NCBI RefSeq assembly: GCF_017876515.1
Contig: NZ_JAGIOC010000001.1
Location: 186,001 to 250,000 of the forward strand
DNA: 64,000 nucleotides
Direction: 5' to 3'
Source: Brachybacterium fresconis
GTDB lineage: Bacteria; Actinomycetota; Actinomycetes; Actinomycetales; Dermabacteraceae
Numbering within the stretch: the stretch's first letter is position 1; each line of letters opens with the position of its first letter. The translations under genes and the position numbers were made by a program. Of the stretch, positions 1-14,754 are shown in pieces. The notes under the pieces are model-generated. The model had not been told where the DNA came from, did no database searches, and saw only the letters and a list, made by a program, of their open reading frames with translations.

Positions 1-401
1 CGGGCCATCTCCACCAGCATGGTCTCGTCGACGCGCCCGACGACGCGGGTGATCTCTCGGACCTTGGAGTAGGACAGCCGACCGGCCCGGAACTCCTCGA
101 CGGTCAGCGGCATCTCCGGCAGGGCCCGGGACACCCGCACGTGCTCGCGAGAGGTGCCCGGGGTCATCGAGCACGCCCAGGCGAGCCAGTGGGCCGTGGA
201 CTTCAGGCCCACGAAGCACCTCGTCCCATCGCGAGCGTCGAAGTCGGCGACCATCAGCAGCAGTTCGCAGGTGGCTTCGGCGATCAGAGCCGCCTGCTGC
301 TGGATCTGCTGCCCCAGTTCCTCGGCCTCCGGCCGGGCGAGACGGTGGGGACGGGGTGAATCCGACTGATCGGGTCTCGGGGGCAGCGGGGTGAGGGTCA
401 T
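1..401 (-). CDS. DUF222/HNH endonuclease family protein, N-terminal part
   Basis: The reverse strand is open from an ATG at 401 to the window edge, about 133 residues, so the C-terminus (where an HNH nuclease domain would lie) is not visible. The translation has a Pro/Arg-rich start and then a helical stretch with the pattern ...[25 protein letters not shown], followed by [12 protein letters not shown] and [12 protein letters not shown]. This arrangement is typical of the DUF222 domain found in the very numerous actinobacterial DUF222-HNH proteins, which are often linked to mobile retroelement-like or homing sequences. The role is not established for most members. The family call rests on the pattern alone; the HNH part is inferred. 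Confidence 0.7.
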   Translation of the reverse strand, partial: MTLTPLPPRPDQSDSPRPHRLARPEAEELGQQIQQQAALIAEATCELLLMVADFDARDGTRCFVGLKSTAHWLAWACSMTPGTSREHVRVSRALPEMPLTVEEFRAGRLSYSKVREITRVVGRVDETMLVEMA

Positions 402-516
402 GACGGTCTCCAACCGGCGGGGGTTCTGGACTGCAGTCCCAGTGCACCAGAGGGCACCGACATCCGAGACAGGAGACCGAGCGCTGTGGACCGACGCGGG
501 GTGGGGAGGATGGTGT

Positions 517-615
517 CTGGGAGCTGGGAGCTGGGAGCTGGGAGCTGGGAGCTGGGAGCTGGGAGCTGGGAGCTGGGAGCTGGGAGCTGGGAGCTGGGAG
601 CTGGGAGCTGGGAGC
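517..615. repeat. 7-bp tandem repeat (GGGAGCT)n
   Basis: About fourteen head-to-tail copies of GGGAGCT run without interruption from 517 to 615 (13 full units from 519 to 609, partial units at both ends). The array lies between the stop of the polymerase gene at 630 and the start of the DUF222 gene at 401, both read leftward, so it sits in the promoter-side gap of the latter. Seven is not a multiple of three, so copy-number change would shift any frame crossing it. The forward open frames through the array are a by-product of the repeat. Confidence 0.95.
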
Positions 616-629
616 CGGCCCCGATGGGC

Positions 630-2369
630 TCACTTCGCCGGCGAGCGCTCCGTGATCGTCAGGTCCAGCGGGAAATCGACGACGCTGCCGGGGAACAGCA
701 GACGTCCGGCCGCTTCGGCGGAAGTCAGGATCGCCGAGGCGGCGGCGTCGGCCTGCGCGGCCGGGGCATGAACGATCACCTCGTCGTGCAGGAAGAAGAC
801 GAGGTGGGCCCGTCGGGCGAACACCGGGCCCGAGGGCGTCGCCTGCTCCGCCTCCGGGACCGGATCGAAACCGGCCAGGGACAGCCGCAGCGCCGCGAGC
901 CAGGACAGCGCCCATTCCGCGGCCGTGCCCTGGACGACGAAGTTGCGGGTGAACCGGCCCCGGTCGCGGGCCGCACGCCGTGCGCGCTCCTGCTCTCCCG
1001 AGGCGGCATCGGGGAGGTTCGCGGTGGTCTGCGCGCGGGTCCACTCGGCCTCCGGGGCGGGGGAGGAGCGGCCCAGCCAGGTCGAGACGGTCCCGCCCCG
1101 CTCCCCGGTGGCGGCGGCCTCGTCGACCAGGCGCATCGCCGCGGGGAAGTTCCGCCGCAGCCGCGGCACCACCCGGCCGCTGTCCCCCGTGGTGCCGCCG
1201 TACAGCGCGCCGAGCACTCCTACCTTGGCCTCCTGGCGGGTCTCGACCACGCCGGCGTCGACGATGCCCGCATAGAGGTCGCGATCCGCGCCCGCGGCCG
1301 CCATCGCGCTGTCGCCGGACATCGCGGCCAGCACGCGCGGTTCCAGCTGGGACACGTCGGCACTGACCAGACGCCAGCCCTCGTCGGCCCGCAGTGCGGG
1401 GCGCAGCTGGCGCGGGATCTGCAGCGCCCCGCCGCCACTGGCCGCCCAGCGGCCCGTGACCACGCCGCCGGGGACGTAGACGGGCCGGTATCGGCCGTCG
1501 TCGACCCACTCGTCCAGCCAGGTCCAGCCGTTGGCGGTCAGCAGGCGGGACATCTTCTTGTAGCGCAGCAGCGGCTCGATCGCCGGGTGGTCGTGCTCCA
1601 GCAGCTCCCACTGCGAAGTGGACTCGACGTCGATCTCCGCCCGGTGCAGGGCGCGCAGGAGCTTCGGCGGGGAGTCGATGCTCAGCGTCGGGTCACCGAG
1701 CGCGCTGCGCACCTCCGCGGCGGCCTCGACCATCCGCGCCGGCGCCTGCCCGGTGCCCGGGCGGGGGCCGAGCGCCTCGGCGAGGATGCGGTCGTGCTCG
1801 GCGACGTCCCAGGGGACCCCTGCGGCGTGGAGCTCGGCGGCCACCAGCGCCCCGGCCGATTCGGCCGCCACCAGCAGTCGCAGCCGGCCCGGATCGGCGG
1901 AGCCATCGGTCGCCGCGCGGTGCCGGGCGAACTCGGCGAGCGACTCCTCGAGGTCGTGCGGGACTCCACCGCTGCTCGCCGAGGCGTCCAGGTCGAACAG
2001 CGTCGCGCCCTGGTCCGGGGCCGCCTCGAGGCCCTGGTCGATGGGGGCGTCCCATGCCGTCGCCGCGCGCACCGGCCCAGGATCCTCCACGAGCTGCGAG
2101 TGACGCAGGATCACGTGGATCAGACGCAGGTCGTGGCAGCGGGAGACAGTCACCCCGGCCGCCAGGAGCTGCGGATACCAGGAGGCCGTGTCGCTGAAGA
2201 CCCAGCGCGGTCGATGCGCGCCCTCGTGGTGCCGGGCGTGCTCGGGCCACTGCTCGGCGGTGAGGTGCGCGGTCTGCAGCTCGCCGCCGTCGGCGTCGAG
2301 GTCGACCACCGTCACCGCACCGCGGGCCCCGCGGCCCACGACGGACCAGACCGGGGCCTGCTGGCTCAC
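630..2369 (-). CDS. Family A DNA polymerase with degenerate 3'-5' exonuclease region
   Basis: Template-directed DNA synthesis, probably in repair. The protein is 579 residues from the GTG at 2369, much shorter than a full PolA, and has no 5'-3' exonuclease domain. The first ~190 residues correspond to the exonuclease-like domain annotated as bifunctional 3'-5' exonuclease/DNA polymerase in actinobacteria. Polymerase motif A is DVSQLEPR (about residue 340), the O-helix is [14 protein letters not shown] (about 380) and motif C is [11 protein letters not shown] with the catalytic HDE (about 530). The GTG at 2369 overlaps the upstream gene's TGA by 4 bp, which suggests translational coupling; another in-frame GTG at 2387 is possible. 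It is downstream of the hydrolase gene in a two-gene operon. Confidence 0.88.
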   Translation of the reverse strand: MSQQAPVWSVVGRGARGAVTVVDLDADGGELQTAHLTAEQWPEHARHHEGAHRPRWVFSDTASWYPQLLAAGVTVSRCHDLRLIHVILRHSQLVEDPGPVRAATAWDAPIDQGLEAAPDQGATLFDLDASASSGGVPHDLEESLAEFARHRAATDGSADPGRLRLLVAAESAGALVAAELHAAGVPWDVAEHDRILAEALGPRPGTGQAPARMVEAAAEVRSALGDPTLSIDSPPKLLRALHRAEIDVESTSQWELLEHDHPAIEPLLRYKKMSRLLTANGWTWLDEWVDDGRYRPVYVPGGVVTGRWAASGGGALQIPRQLRPALRADEGWRLVSADVSQLEPRVLAAMSGDSAMAAAGADRDLYAGIVDAGVVETRQEAKVGVLGALYGGTTGDSGRVVPRLRRNFPAAMRLVDEAAATGERGGTVSTWLGRSSPAPEAEWTRAQTTANLPDAASGEQERARRAARDRGRFTRNFVVQGTAAEWALSWLAALRLSLAGFDPVPEAEQATPSGPVFARRAHLVFFLHDEVIVHAPAAQADAAASAILTSAEAAGRLLFPGSVVDFPLDLTITERSPAK

Positions 2370-3055
2370 CAGCCCCGCTCGCGCCACTCGGGCAGCGACG
2401 GGCGCTCCGCGCCGAGGGTGGTGTCGTCCCCGTGCCCGGGGTAGACCCAGGTGGCGTCGGGAAGACGGTCGAACACGCGGCGCTCGACGTCCTCGATCAG
2501 CTGCGTGAAGCGCTCGGGATCCGAGTCGGTGTTGCCCACGCCGCCGGGGAACAGCGAATCGCCCGTGAAGAGGTGGTGCGTCTCGGTGCCCTCCTCATCG
2601 GCGCCGCGCCACAGCACGGCGACCGAGCCCGGCGTGTGGCCGCGCAGCGCGATGATCTCGACCTGCTGCTCGCCGACCTCGAGCACGTCCCCGTGGGAGA
2701 GCGGGTGATCGGTGGCGGTCATGATCCGTTCGGCGTCCGGGCCGCCGGCCGCCGTGCGCGCGCCGGTGGCGGCGGACAGCTCGGCGAGCGCCCCGATGTG
2801 GTCGTGATGGCTGTGGGTGGTGACGATCAGGTCCAGCTGCTCCTGCTCGGACCCCTCGGCGACCAGACGGCGCAGCCGCTCCGGCTCGGCGGCCGCATCG
2901 ATCAGCAGCTGCGCGCCGGTCGACCGGCAGGTCAGCAGATAGGTGTTGTTGTTCATCGACCCCACCGAGGCCTTGCGGATCTGCAGCCCGGGAAGGGTGC
3001 GCAGAGCGCTGTCACCATGGGGTTCGACGTGTCCGGTGTACTCGTTGGCGACCAT
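2366..3055 (-). CDS. MBL-fold metallo-hydrolase (glyoxalase II-like)
   Basis: A 229-residue cytoplasmic metallo-beta-lactamase-fold hydrolase. The zinc motif THSHHDHIG is at about residue 80, a later metal-binding His is in [10 protein letters not shown], then [10 protein letters not shown] and the C-terminal VYPGHGDDT. This is the full set of ligands for a binuclear zinc hydrolase of the glyoxalase II/YcbL group. The substrate cannot be read from sequence; a thioester such as S-lactoylglutathione-like compounds (mycothiol adducts in actinobacteria) is only a family-based guess. The gene diverges from uvrA and heads the polymerase operon. CATACT lies six bases before the ATG on its strand, which could be a weak -10 element of a leaderless transcript. 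Confidence 0.9.
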   Translation of the reverse strand: MVANEYTGHVEPHGDSALRTLPGLQIRKASVGSMNNNTYLLTCRSTGAQLLIDAAAEPERLRRLVAEGSEQEQLDLIVTTHSHHDHIGALAELSAATGARTAAGGPDAERIMTATDHPLSHGDVLEVGEQQVEIIALRGHTPGSVAVLWRGADEEGTETHHLFTGDSLFPGGVGNTDSDPERFTQLIEDVERRVFDRLPDATWVYPGHGDDTTLGAERPSLPEWRERGW

Positions 3056-3083
3056 GCCCCCAGTATGTCGCGTCTCTCCCCGG

Positions 3084-3120
3084 CGAACAACTGTTCGAAC
3101 GTCGGTGACGCTCGTAGGAT
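3084..3120 (+). promoter_or_regulatory. LexA (SOS) box and uvrA promoter, probably leaderless
   Basis: A perfect palindrome CGAAC-AACT-GTTCG occupies 3084-3097 and fits the actinobacterial LexA consensus. A -10-like TAGGAT lies at 3115-3120, with exactly six bases before the GTG start of uvrA at 3127, so transcription would begin at or next to the start codon. The LexA box overlaps the expected -35 position, so bound LexA would block the promoter until DNA damage. Confidence 0.85.
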
Positions 3121-3126
3121 GTCCGG

Positions 3127-6039
<2,913 letters not shown>

Positions 6040-6051
6040 GGTCCGCTCTCC

Positions 6052-7992
6052 ATGGCTGATCCCTCCACCTATCGCCCCGCCACCGGCTCCATCCCGACGA
6101 AGCCGGGGGTGTACCGCTTCCGTGACGAGCACGGGCGCGTCATCTACGTCGGCAAGGCGAAGAACCTCCGCCAGCGCCTGGTCAACTACTTCCAGGACCT
6201 CGCGGTGCTGCACGAGCGCACCCGGCGCATGGTCACCACGGCGGCGAGCGTGCAGTGGACGGTGGTGGGCACCGAGGTCGAGGCCCTCACCCTCGAGTAC
6301 ACCTGGATCAAGGAGTTCGACCCGCGGTTCAACGTCAAGTTCCGCGACGACAAGTCCTACCCCTATCTCGTGATCACGATGGGGGAGGCGGTGCCTCGGG
6401 TGCACATCACCCGTCGGCCCCGTGCCAAGGGCGATCTGATCTTCGGGCCCTACCCGCAGGTGGGGGCGATCCGGGAGACCCTCGACCTGATGCTGCGGGT
6501 GTTCTCGATCCGGTCCTGCACCCCGGGTGTCTACCGTCGGGCCGAGCGCTCCGGTCGCCCCTGCCTGCTGGGTTTCATCGGCAAGTGCGCCGCGCCCTGC
6601 GTCGGCGACATCTCGATCGAGGACCACCGGCGCCTCGCCGAGCAGTTCGCGGACTTCATGGCCGGCAACACGGCCACCTACACCCGCCGCATCGAGCGGC
6701 AGATGCGCGATGCCGCCGCGGCGATGGACTACGAGACCGCCGCCGGGCTGCGCGACGACCTCGCGGCGCTGGACAAGGTCATGGAGAAGAACTCGGTGGT
6801 GCTCTCGGATGCCACCGACGCCGACCTCGTGGGCCTGGCCCAGGACGAGCTCGAGGCCTCCATCCAGGTCTTCCACGTGCGCGGCGGCCGGATCCGCGGC
6901 CAGCGTGGGTGGACCGCCGAGATCCTCGACGAATCCACCGCCCCCGATCTCGTCGAGCGGGCCCTGACCACCCTGTACGCCGAGGGCACCGCCCCCAAGG
7001 AGGTGCTGGTCCCCGTCCAGCCCACCAACCGCGATCAGGTGCTCGAGCTGATCGGCCGCCCCGTCGACCTGCGGATCCCGCAGCGCGGCGAGAAGAAGGA
7101 CCTCCTGGCCACGGTCACCGAGAACGCGACCGACGCGCTGCGCCTGCACCGGCTGAAGCGCACCGGGGACCTCACGGCCCGCACCAAGGCGCTCGAGGAC
7201 CTGGGGGAGGCGCTGGAGCTGGCCGAGCCCCCGCTGCGCATCGAGTGCTTCGACATCTCCCACTCCTCGGGCACCAATGTGGTCGGCTCCCAGGTGGTCT
7301 TCGAGGACGGGCTGCCCAAGAAGAGCGAGTACCGCCGCTACTCGGTGACCGGCTCCGCCGCGCGCGACGACACCGCCTCGATGCACGACGTGCTCACCCG
7401 GCGTCTGAAGCATCACCTGGACCCGCCCGAGAAGACCGAGGAGGAGTCGCGGCGCTTCGCCTATCCGCCCTCCCTGATCCTGGTCGACGGCGGACCTCCG
7501 CAGGTCGCCGCCGCCCAGCGCGTCCTCGACGAGCTCGGCATCACGGACATCGCCCTGGCCGGCATCGCCAAGCGGCTCGAGGAGATCTGGCTGCCCGGGG
7601 ACGAGTACCCGGTGATCCTGCCGCGCACCAGCGAGGCCCTGTTCCTCGTCCAGCGCCTGCGTGATGAAGCCCACCGCTTCGCGATCACGTACCACCGCTC
7701 CAAGCGGGGTCGGGCCATGCAGGCCAGCGCCCTGGACGGCATCCCGGGCCTGGGCCCGGCCCGGCGCCGCGCTCTGCTGGACCGCTTCGTGACGGTCTCC
7801 GCGATCCGGGATGCGAGCCAGGACCAGCTCCAGGAGGTGGACGGGATCGGTCCCGCGTTGGCCGCGCAGTTGCTGGCCGCGCTACGATCCGAGCAGGCGA
7901 CGGACTCCGACGCCGTGAGGGACGACAGCACGGACGAGGACTCTCTCGACGTCGCGGTGGACATGGCCACCGGCGAGATCCTCGACCGCTGA
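6052..7992 (+). CDS. uvrC: Excinuclease ABC subunit UvrC
   Basis: Dual-incision nuclease of nucleotide excision repair, making the 3' and then the 5' cut around a UvrB-marked lesion. The 646 residues carry the N-terminal GIY-YIG nuclease ([11 protein letters not shown] and [11 protein letters not shown], about 13-45) and a UVR motif that contacts UvrB (about 210-245). The RNase H-like 5'-incision domain follows (FDISHSSG at about 400, LVDGGPPQV at about 478), with paired helix-hairpin-helix motifs at the C-terminus ([16 protein letters not shown] and [12 protein letters not shown]). It sits 12 bp after uvrA and 40 bp before rapZ, the usual actinobacterial order. Confidence 0.98.
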   Translation: MADPSTYRPATGSIPTKPGVYRFRDEHGRVIYVGKAKNLRQRLVNYFQDLAVLHERTRRMVTTAASVQWTVVGTEVEALTLEYTWIKEFDPRFNVKFRDDKSYPYLVITMGEAVPRVHITRRPRAKGDLIFGPYPQVGAIRETLDLMLRVFSIRSCTPGVYRRAERSGRPCLLGFIGKCAAPCVGDISIEDHRRLAEQFADFMAGNTATYTRRIERQMRDAAAAMDYETAAGLRDDLAALDKVMEKNSVVLSDATDADLVGLAQDELEASIQVFHVRGGRIRGQRGWTAEILDESTAPDLVERALTTLYAEGTAPKEVLVPVQPTNRDQVLELIGRPVDLRIPQRGEKKDLLATVTENATDALRLHRLKRTGDLTARTKALEDLGEALELAEPPLRIECFDISHSSGTNVVGSQVVFEDGLPKKSEYRRYSVTGSAARDDTASMHDVLTRRLKHHLDPPEKTEEESRRFAYPPSLILVDGGPPQVAAAQRVLDELGITDIALAGIAKRLEEIWLPGDEYPVILPRTSEALFLVQRLRDEAHRFAITYHRSKRGRAMQASALDGIPGLGPARRRALLDRFVTVSAIRDASQDQLQEVDGIGPALAAQLLAALRSEQATDSDAVRDDSTDEDSLDVAVDMATGEILDR

Positions 7993-8032
7993 ACCGGCCC
8001 CGCGCAGCCCACGACCCGGGAAGGAATCTCCC

Positions 8033-8929
8033 ATGCAGGACGATCCCTCGACGGCGCCCCCCTCCGATGCGACCGGGGACATCGTCATCATCACCGGGCT
8101 CGCCGGTGCAGGGCGGGAGACCGCCGCGCACGCCCTCGAGGACATGGGGTGGTATGTCGTCTACAACATCGCCCCCCAGCTGATCATCACCCTGTACGAG
8201 CTGCGCGCCAGCGCCGTCGGCCGCGAGAACCGCTTCGCGGTGGTGGTCGACCCCCGCTCCGGTCCGTTCTTCTCCGAGCTCTCCGACGTGGTCGCCGACC
8301 TGCGCCGCTCCGACCTCCGCCTGCGCCTGCTTTTCCTCACCGCCGACGAGTCCACGCTGGTGCGCCGCTTCGACTCCGTGCGCCGCCCGCATCCGCTGCA
8401 GGGCGAGGAGGGGGTGCTCGAGGGGATCCGTCGCGAGCGCGAGATGCTCGCGCCCTACCGGCGCATGGCCGATCTGGTCATCGACACCTCCCCGCTGAAC
8501 GTGCACCAGCTGACGATGAAGATGCGCTCCGTCTTCGGCACCAGCGAGGAGCAGCGCCTGACGGTGACCATGCTGTCCTTCGGCTTCAAGTACGGGATCC
8601 CGCTGGAGGCCGACCACGTCAGCGACGTGCGCTTCATCCCCAATCCGTACTGGGTGCCCGAGCTCAAACCCCTGCGCGGGACCGACCGCGAGGTCTCAGA
8701 CTTCGTCCTCGGCGACGCCAACGCGGGGGAGTTCGTCGGCAAGTACCTCGAGATGATCACCCCCGTGCTGCGCGGGTACAGCGCCGAGAACAAGCACTTC
8801 ACGACCCTCGCGATCGGCTGCACCGGCGGCAAGCACCGCTCCGTCGCCGTGGCCGAGAACCTCGGGGACCAGCTGCGCTCGGCCGGGTACGCGGTCCGGA
8901 TCCGCCATCGCGATCTGGGGCGCGAATGA
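8033..8929 (+). CDS. rapZ: RapZ/YvcJ-family nucleotide-binding protein
   Basis: P-loop protein of the RapZ (YvcJ) family. In enterobacteria RapZ steers RNase E to the small RNA GlmZ; in actinobacteria the family is conserved beside yvcK and whiA but its target is unclear. The 298 residues have the N-terminal kinase-like domain and the conserved C-terminal IGCTGGKHRSVAVAENL. The P-loop is unusual: GLAGAGRETA has Glu where Ser/Thr normally follows the Lys/Arg, and the downstream VVDNLPP-type motif reads VVYNIAPQ. A good Shine-Dalgarno (GGGAAGGAA) precedes the ATG, and the stop overlaps the yvcK start as ATGA. Confidence 0.93.
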   Translation: MQDDPSTAPPSDATGDIVIITGLAGAGRETAAHALEDMGWYVVYNIAPQLIITLYELRASAVGRENRFAVVVDPRSGPFFSELSDVVADLRRSDLRLRLLFLTADESTLVRRFDSVRRPHPLQGEEGVLEGIRREREMLAPYRRMADLVIDTSPLNVHQLTMKMRSVFGTSEEQRLTVTMLSFGFKYGIPLEADHVSDVRFIPNPYWVPELKPLRGTDREVSDFVLGDANAGEFVGKYLEMITPVLRGYSAENKHFTTLAIGCTGGKHRSVAVAENLGDQLRSAGYAVRIRHRDLGRE

Positions 8930-10056
8930 ACACCATCGCCTCCCGCTCCGGCGGGCATCGTCTGCGCACCGCCGACCGCTCCGCCAGCGCCCGCCGCGGC
9001 CGGCGCGGCGATCCGCAGCGACCGCTGCGCGTGGTCGCGCTCGGCGGCGGCCACGGCCTGGCGGCGAACCTGCGCGCCCTGCGCCTGCTGACCGACGACA
9101 TCACCGCAGTGGTCACCGTCGCCGACAACGGCGGTTCCTCCGGCCGGATCCGCACCGAGATGCCCGTGCTGCCCCCGGGCGATCTGCGGATGGCGCTGGC
9201 GGCGCTGTGCGAGGACTCCGACTGGGGATCCATCTGGGGCGATGTGATCCAGCACCGCTTCGCAACCGACGGGGAGCTGGACGGGCACGCCCTGGGCAAT
9301 CTCCTGATCGTCTCGCTGTGGCAGATCCTCGAGGACCCCATCGAGGGCCTCGACCAGATGGCGGAGCTGCTCGGCGCGCGCGGGCGCGTGCTGCCCATGG
9401 CGCTGGAGCCGCTGGACATCGAGGCCCGCGTGCGCGGCACCGACGGCACGGTGCGCTCCATCAGCGGCCAGTGGCAGGTCGCCACCGCCGAGGGCCGCGT
9501 CGAGCAGGTGCGTCTGGTCCCGCCGCGGCCCCGGGTGCCCGAGGCGGTGCTGGAGGCCATCGGCCGTGCCGACTGGATCATCGTCGGTCCCGGCTCCTGG
9601 TACACCTCGGTGCTGCCGCACCTGATGATCCCCGAGATCGCCGAGGCGATCCGCACCAGCCCGGCCCGGCGCTGCATCACCACCAATCTGACGGTGGGGG
9701 CGCAGGAGGCCGAGGGGATGACCAGCCTGGACATGCTCGACGTGCTGCTGGAGCGGGCCGACGGCTGTCGTTTCGACGCCCTGGTCGCCGACCCCACGAC
9801 CCTGGACGACGCCCTGATGCTGGCCCAGGCCGCGGAAGCCCGCGGGATCCGGGCGCTGCTGCGTCAGGTCAGCGTCGGCGACGGTCGCCCTCATCATGAC
9901 CCGGTGCGGCTGGCCGCGGCCTATCGGGACCTGTTCGACGACGCCTACGGCGACGTCGAACCCACCCGTGGCACCACCGCCCCGGGCACGACCTACGGCA
10001 CGGCGACGGCCGAAGACCCATCGAACGAGGAGGACCTGCATGGCGCTGACGGGTGA
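8926..10056 (+). CDS. yvcK: YvcK/CuvA-family gluconeogenesis factor
   Basis: Member of the YvcK/CofD-like family. In Bacillus and Mycobacterium it is needed for growth on gluconeogenic carbon and for cell-wall homeostasis, and it binds UDP-sugars. The 376 residues begin with a basic ~35-residue leader, then the glycine-rich binding loop [17 protein letters not shown] (about 38) and [11 protein letters not shown] (about 67). DLRMALAAL and [13 protein letters not shown] follow, both family hallmarks. The ATG at 8926 forms an ATGA overlap with the rapZ stop, fixing the start. The end overlaps whiA by 17 bp, so rapZ-yvcK-whiA are translated as a coupled trio. Confidence 0.94.
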   Translation: MNTIASRSGGHRLRTADRSASARRGRRGDPQRPLRVVALGGGHGLAANLRALRLLTDDITAVVTVADNGGSSGRIRTEMPVLPPGDLRMALAALCEDSDWGSIWGDVIQHRFATDGELDGHALGNLLIVSLWQILEDPIEGLDQMAELLGARGRVLPMALEPLDIEARVRGTDGTVRSISGQWQVATAEGRVEQVRLVPPRPRVPEAVLEAIGRADWIIVGPGSWYTSVLPHLMIPEIAEAIRTSPARRCITTNLTVGAQEAEGMTSLDMLDVLLERADGCRFDALVADPTTLDDALMLAQAAEARGIRALLRQVSVGDGRPHHDPVRLAAAYRDLFDDAYGDVEPTRGTTAPGTTYGTATAEDPSNEEDLHGADG

Positions 10057-11038
10057 GGCCAAGGAGGAGCTGAGCCACCTCGAGGTGACCCGGCCCTCGG
10101 CCCGCAAGGCGGAAGCGGCGGCGATGCTGCGCTTCGCCGGCGGGCTGCACCTGGTCGCCGGACGGGTCGTGGTCGAGGCGGAGCTCGACTCCGCGGCGGT
10201 CGCGCGGCGGCTGCACGCGATCATCGGGGACATGTACGGCCACCGTGCCGATCTCGCGGTGCTCGCCCCGGCCGGGATCCGCCGCACCACCCGCTATCTC
10301 GTGCGGGTGGACCGCGAGGGCGGGATGCTGGCACGCCAGACCGGACTGCTGGACGCCCGCGGGCGCCCCGTGCGCGGCATGCCGCCGTTCGTCGTCGGCG
10401 GGGCCGCGGTCGATGCGGAGGCCGCCTGGCGCGGCGCGTTCCTCGCCCGCGGCACCCTGACCGAACCGGGACGCTCCTCGGCGCTCGAGCTGTCCTGCCC
10501 GGGCCCGGAGGTCGCCCTGGCGATGGTCGGCGCCGCACGGCGCCTCGGGGCGGCCTCCAAGGCGCGCGAGGCCCGGGGCGCGGACCGGGTGGTGCTGCGT
10601 GACGGGGACGCCATCTCGACGCTGCTGTCCCGCATGGGTGCTCGGGCCACCGTGCGGACCTGGGAGGAACGCCGCACCAAGCGCGAGGTCAAGGCCACGG
10701 CCCACCGCCTGGCGAACTTCGACGACGCGAATCTGCGCCGCAGCGCCCGGGCGGCGGTGGCCGCGGGCCAGCGCGTCCAGCGGGCCCTGGAGATCCTCGG
10801 CGACGAGGTCCCCGAGCATCTGCAGTCCGCGGGGCGGCTCCGGCTGGAGCACCGCCAGGCCAGCCTCGAGGAGCTCGGGCGCCTCGCCGATCCGCCGCTG
10901 ACCAAGGACGCCGTCGCCGGACGGATCCGTCGGCTGCTGGCGATGGCCGACAAACGGGCGGAGGATCTGGGACTGCCGGGGACCGATGAGGAGGTCGACG
11001 AGAGGCAGCTGCCGACGTCTCCGGATCCCGGGACGTGA
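10040..11038 (+). CDS. whiA: Sporulation/division regulator WhiA
   Basis: DNA-binding protein combining a LAGLIDADG-like N-terminal fold with a C-terminal helix-turn-helix. In Streptomyces it works with WhiB to start sporulation septation; in non-sporulating actinobacteria it affects growth and division. The 332 residues start at the ATG at 10040, preceded by [20 protein letters not shown] marks the N-terminal domain, and the C-terminal part (about 215-315) has [18 protein letters not shown] and [22 protein letters not shown], the HTH region. The frame also opens further upstream inside yvcK, but only this start has a ribosome site and matches the family's N-terminus. Confidence 0.95.
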   Translation: MALTGEAKEELSHLEVTRPSARKAEAAAMLRFAGGLHLVAGRVVVEAELDSAAVARRLHAIIGDMYGHRADLAVLAPAGIRRTTRYLVRVDREGGMLARQTGLLDARGRPVRGMPPFVVGGAAVDAEAAWRGAFLARGTLTEPGRSSALELSCPGPEVALAMVGAARRLGAASKAREARGADRVVLRDGDAISTLLSRMGARATVRTWEERRTKREVKATAHRLANFDDANLRRSARAAVAAGQRVQRALEILGDEVPEHLQSAGRLRLEHRQASLEELGRLADPPLTKDAVAGRIRRLLAMADKRAEDLGLPGTDEEVDERQLPTSPDPGT

Positions 11039-12184
<1,146 letters not shown>

Positions 12185-12220
12185 TCCTCGCTGTCCCGTC
12201 CTGACCACCAGGACATCCCC

Positions 12221-12267
12221 GGAGCCCGCCGGTCGCCACCCCGAGGGGTCGGTGTCCGGCGGGCTCC
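12221..12267 (+). terminator. Hairpin between gap and pgk
   Basis: A perfect 12-bp stem, GGAGCCCGCCGG (12221-12232) with CCGGCGGGCTCC (12256-12267), encloses a 23-base loop that can itself fold (CACC/GGTG and CCCC/GGGG). Only a short pyrimidine-rich tail follows, so it may attenuate rather than fully terminate. Confidence 0.65.
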
Positions 12268-12331
12268 GTTCGTCCGACGGCCTCGTGCGCACCCCGTTGC
12301 CGCACGACCACGACCCGAAGGAACCACCACC

Positions 12332-13530
12332 GTGCTGAAGACCATCGATGCGCTCGGAGAGCTGCGCGGCACCCGCGTGCTCGTCCGTGCCGATCTCAAC
12401 GTCCCGCTGGACGGGACCACCATCACCGACGACGGCCGCATCCAGGCCGCCCTGCCCACCCTCACCCGCCTCGTCGAGGCCGGTGCCCGCGTCGTGGTGA
12501 TCTCCCACCTCGGCCGCCCGAAGGGCGCCCCGGAGGACAAGTACTCCCTGCAGCCCGTCGTCGGCCGCCTCGGCGAGCTGCTGGGCCAGGAGGTCGCCTT
12601 CGCGACCGACACCGTCGGCGAGTCCGCGCGAGCGGCCGTCGACTCCCTCGCCGACGGCCGTGTCGCCGTGCTCGAGAACCTCCGCTTCCACCCCGGCGAG
12701 ACCGCGAAGGACGAGGGCGAGCGGCTCGCCTTCGCGAAGGAGCTGGCCGCCCTCGGGGACGCCTTCGTCTCCGACGGCTTCGGCGTCGTCCACCGCAAGC
12801 AGGCCTCGGTCTACGAGCTGGCGACCCTGCTGCCGGCGGCCGCCGGCGACCTGGTGCTGAGCGAGGTGGAGGCCCTCCGGAAGGTCACCGACGAGCCGCA
12901 GCGACCCTTCGTGGTCGTCCTCGGCGGCGCGAAGATCGCCGACAAGCTCGGGGTCATCGACGCGCTGCTGGGCAAGGCCGACCGCCTCCTGATCGGCGGC
13001 GGCATGGCCTACACCTTCCAGAAGGCGAAGGGCTACGAGGTCGGCGACTCGCTGCTGGATACGAGCAAGCTCGACGTCGTGCGCGAGTACATGGAGCGGG
13101 CAGAGCGCAACGGGGTCGAGCTGGTGCTGCCGGTCGACACCGTCGTGGCCCCCGAGTTCTCGGCCGACGCGCCCGCCACCGTGGTCGCCGCCGACGCCAT
13201 GCCGGCCGACCAGGAGGGCATGGACATCGGTCCGGAGACGGCGAGGCTGTTCGGCGAGAAGATCGCCGACGCCGCCACCGTCTTCTGGAACGGCCCCATG
13301 GGGGTCTTCGAGTTCGAGAGCTTCGCCGGCGGCACCAAGGCCGTCGCCGACGTCCTGGCCTCGGCCGACGGCTACACCGTGGTCGGCGGTGGCGACTCCG
13401 CCGCCGCGGTCCGCACCCTCGGATTCGACGAATCCCTCTTCTCGCACATCTCCACCGGCGGCGGCGCGAGCCTCGAACTCATCGAGGGCAAGGACCTGCC
13501 GGGCATCTCGATCCTTCAGGAGGACACCAA

Positions 13531-13534
<4 letters not shown>
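12332..13534 (+). CDS. pgk: Phosphoglycerate kinase
   Basis: Transfers phosphate from 1,3-bisphosphoglycerate to ADP in glycolysis. The 400 residues show the N-domain substrate motif [12 protein letters not shown] (about 18-30), [12 protein letters not shown] (about 55), [10 protein letters not shown] (about 113) and, in the nucleotide domain, [16 protein letters not shown] plus [10 protein letters not shown] and [11 protein letters not shown] near the C-terminus. The GTG start follows GAAGGA. Its stop overlaps the tpiA start as GTGA, so the two are translationally coupled. Confidence 0.98.
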
Positions 13535-14304
<770 letters not shown>

Positions 14305-14322
14305 GCGAGAGCTGTCCCACGC

Positions 14323-14349
14323 GGGCCGGATCCCTGAGGGGTCCGGCCC
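14323..14349 (+). terminator. Terminator after tpiA
   Basis: GGGCCGGA (14323-14330) pairs perfectly with TCCGGCCC (14342-14349); the loop TCCCTGAGGGG can add further pairs. It ends the glycolytic operon ahead of the secG promoter. Confidence 0.7.
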
Positions 14350-14400
14350 GTGGCGTATGCTGTATCGGTCATCCTGTCGTCGTGGAAGGTGCTCCTCCCC

Positions 14401-14649
14401 GTGGATCTGTCCCTGCTGAAGCTCATCCTTCAGATCCTGCTGGCCGTGTTCGGCCTCCTGGCCATCATGCTCGTGCTCCTGCACAAGGGACGTGGCGGCG
14501 GCCTGTCCGACATGTTCGGCGGCGGCGTGTCCTCCTCGGCCAGCGCCTCGGGCGTGGCCGAGCGCAACCTCAACCGGCTGACGGTGTCGATCTGCGTGCT
14601 GTGGGGGCTGACCTGCGTCGGGCTCGGCGTGCTGGAGCGCTTCCTCTGA
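14401..14649 (+). CDS. secG: Preprotein translocase subunit SecG
   Basis: Small membrane subunit of the SecYEG channel. The 82 residues have two transmembrane helices (about 3-26 and 57-79) separated by the Gly-rich cytoplasmic loop LHKGRGGGLSDMFGGG, diagnostic of SecG. The frame extends up to a GTG at 14350, but that codon lies before a likely -10 (TATGCT, 14356-14361), which supports the GTG at 14401. secG next to tpiA is the standard actinobacterial order. Confidence 0.93.
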   Translation: MDLSLLKLILQILLAVFGLLAIMLVLLHKGRGGGLSDMFGGGVSSSASASGVAERNLNRLTVSICVLWGLTCVGLGVLERFL

Positions 14650-14670
14650 GCGCGAGCTCCTGAATCCCGG

Positions 14671-14709
14671 ACGAAGGGCCGGTCACCGCGAGGGTGACCG
14701 GCCCTTCGT
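14671..14709. terminator. Strong bidirectional terminator between secG and opcA-pgl
   Basis: A perfect 17-bp stem (14671-14687 pairing with 14693-14709) with a five-base loop. It lies between the convergent secG and opcA-pgl genes and can serve both strands: it is followed by T-containing sequence (TCGTCCGTTCT) on the plus strand and preceded by A-rich bases serving the minus strand poorly. Confidence 0.85.
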
Positions 14710-14754
14710 CCGTTCTGCCGCGGCGGGTGGGGACCGCCGGCCGGGGCGTCCGGC

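Noticed and set aside
517-615. CRISPR array at the 7-bp repeat
   Set aside because: Units are contiguous and 7 bp long with no spacers; no cas genes nearby.
486-2444. Long forward frames antisense to the polymerase gene
   Set aside because: Arg/Gly/Pro-rich translation with no motif; the reverse strand has clear polymerase motifs A, B and C. High-GC DNA leaves such frames open.
14350-14400. Longer SecG starting at 14350
   Set aside because: That codon precedes the likely -10 TATGCT and adds residues not found in SecG.
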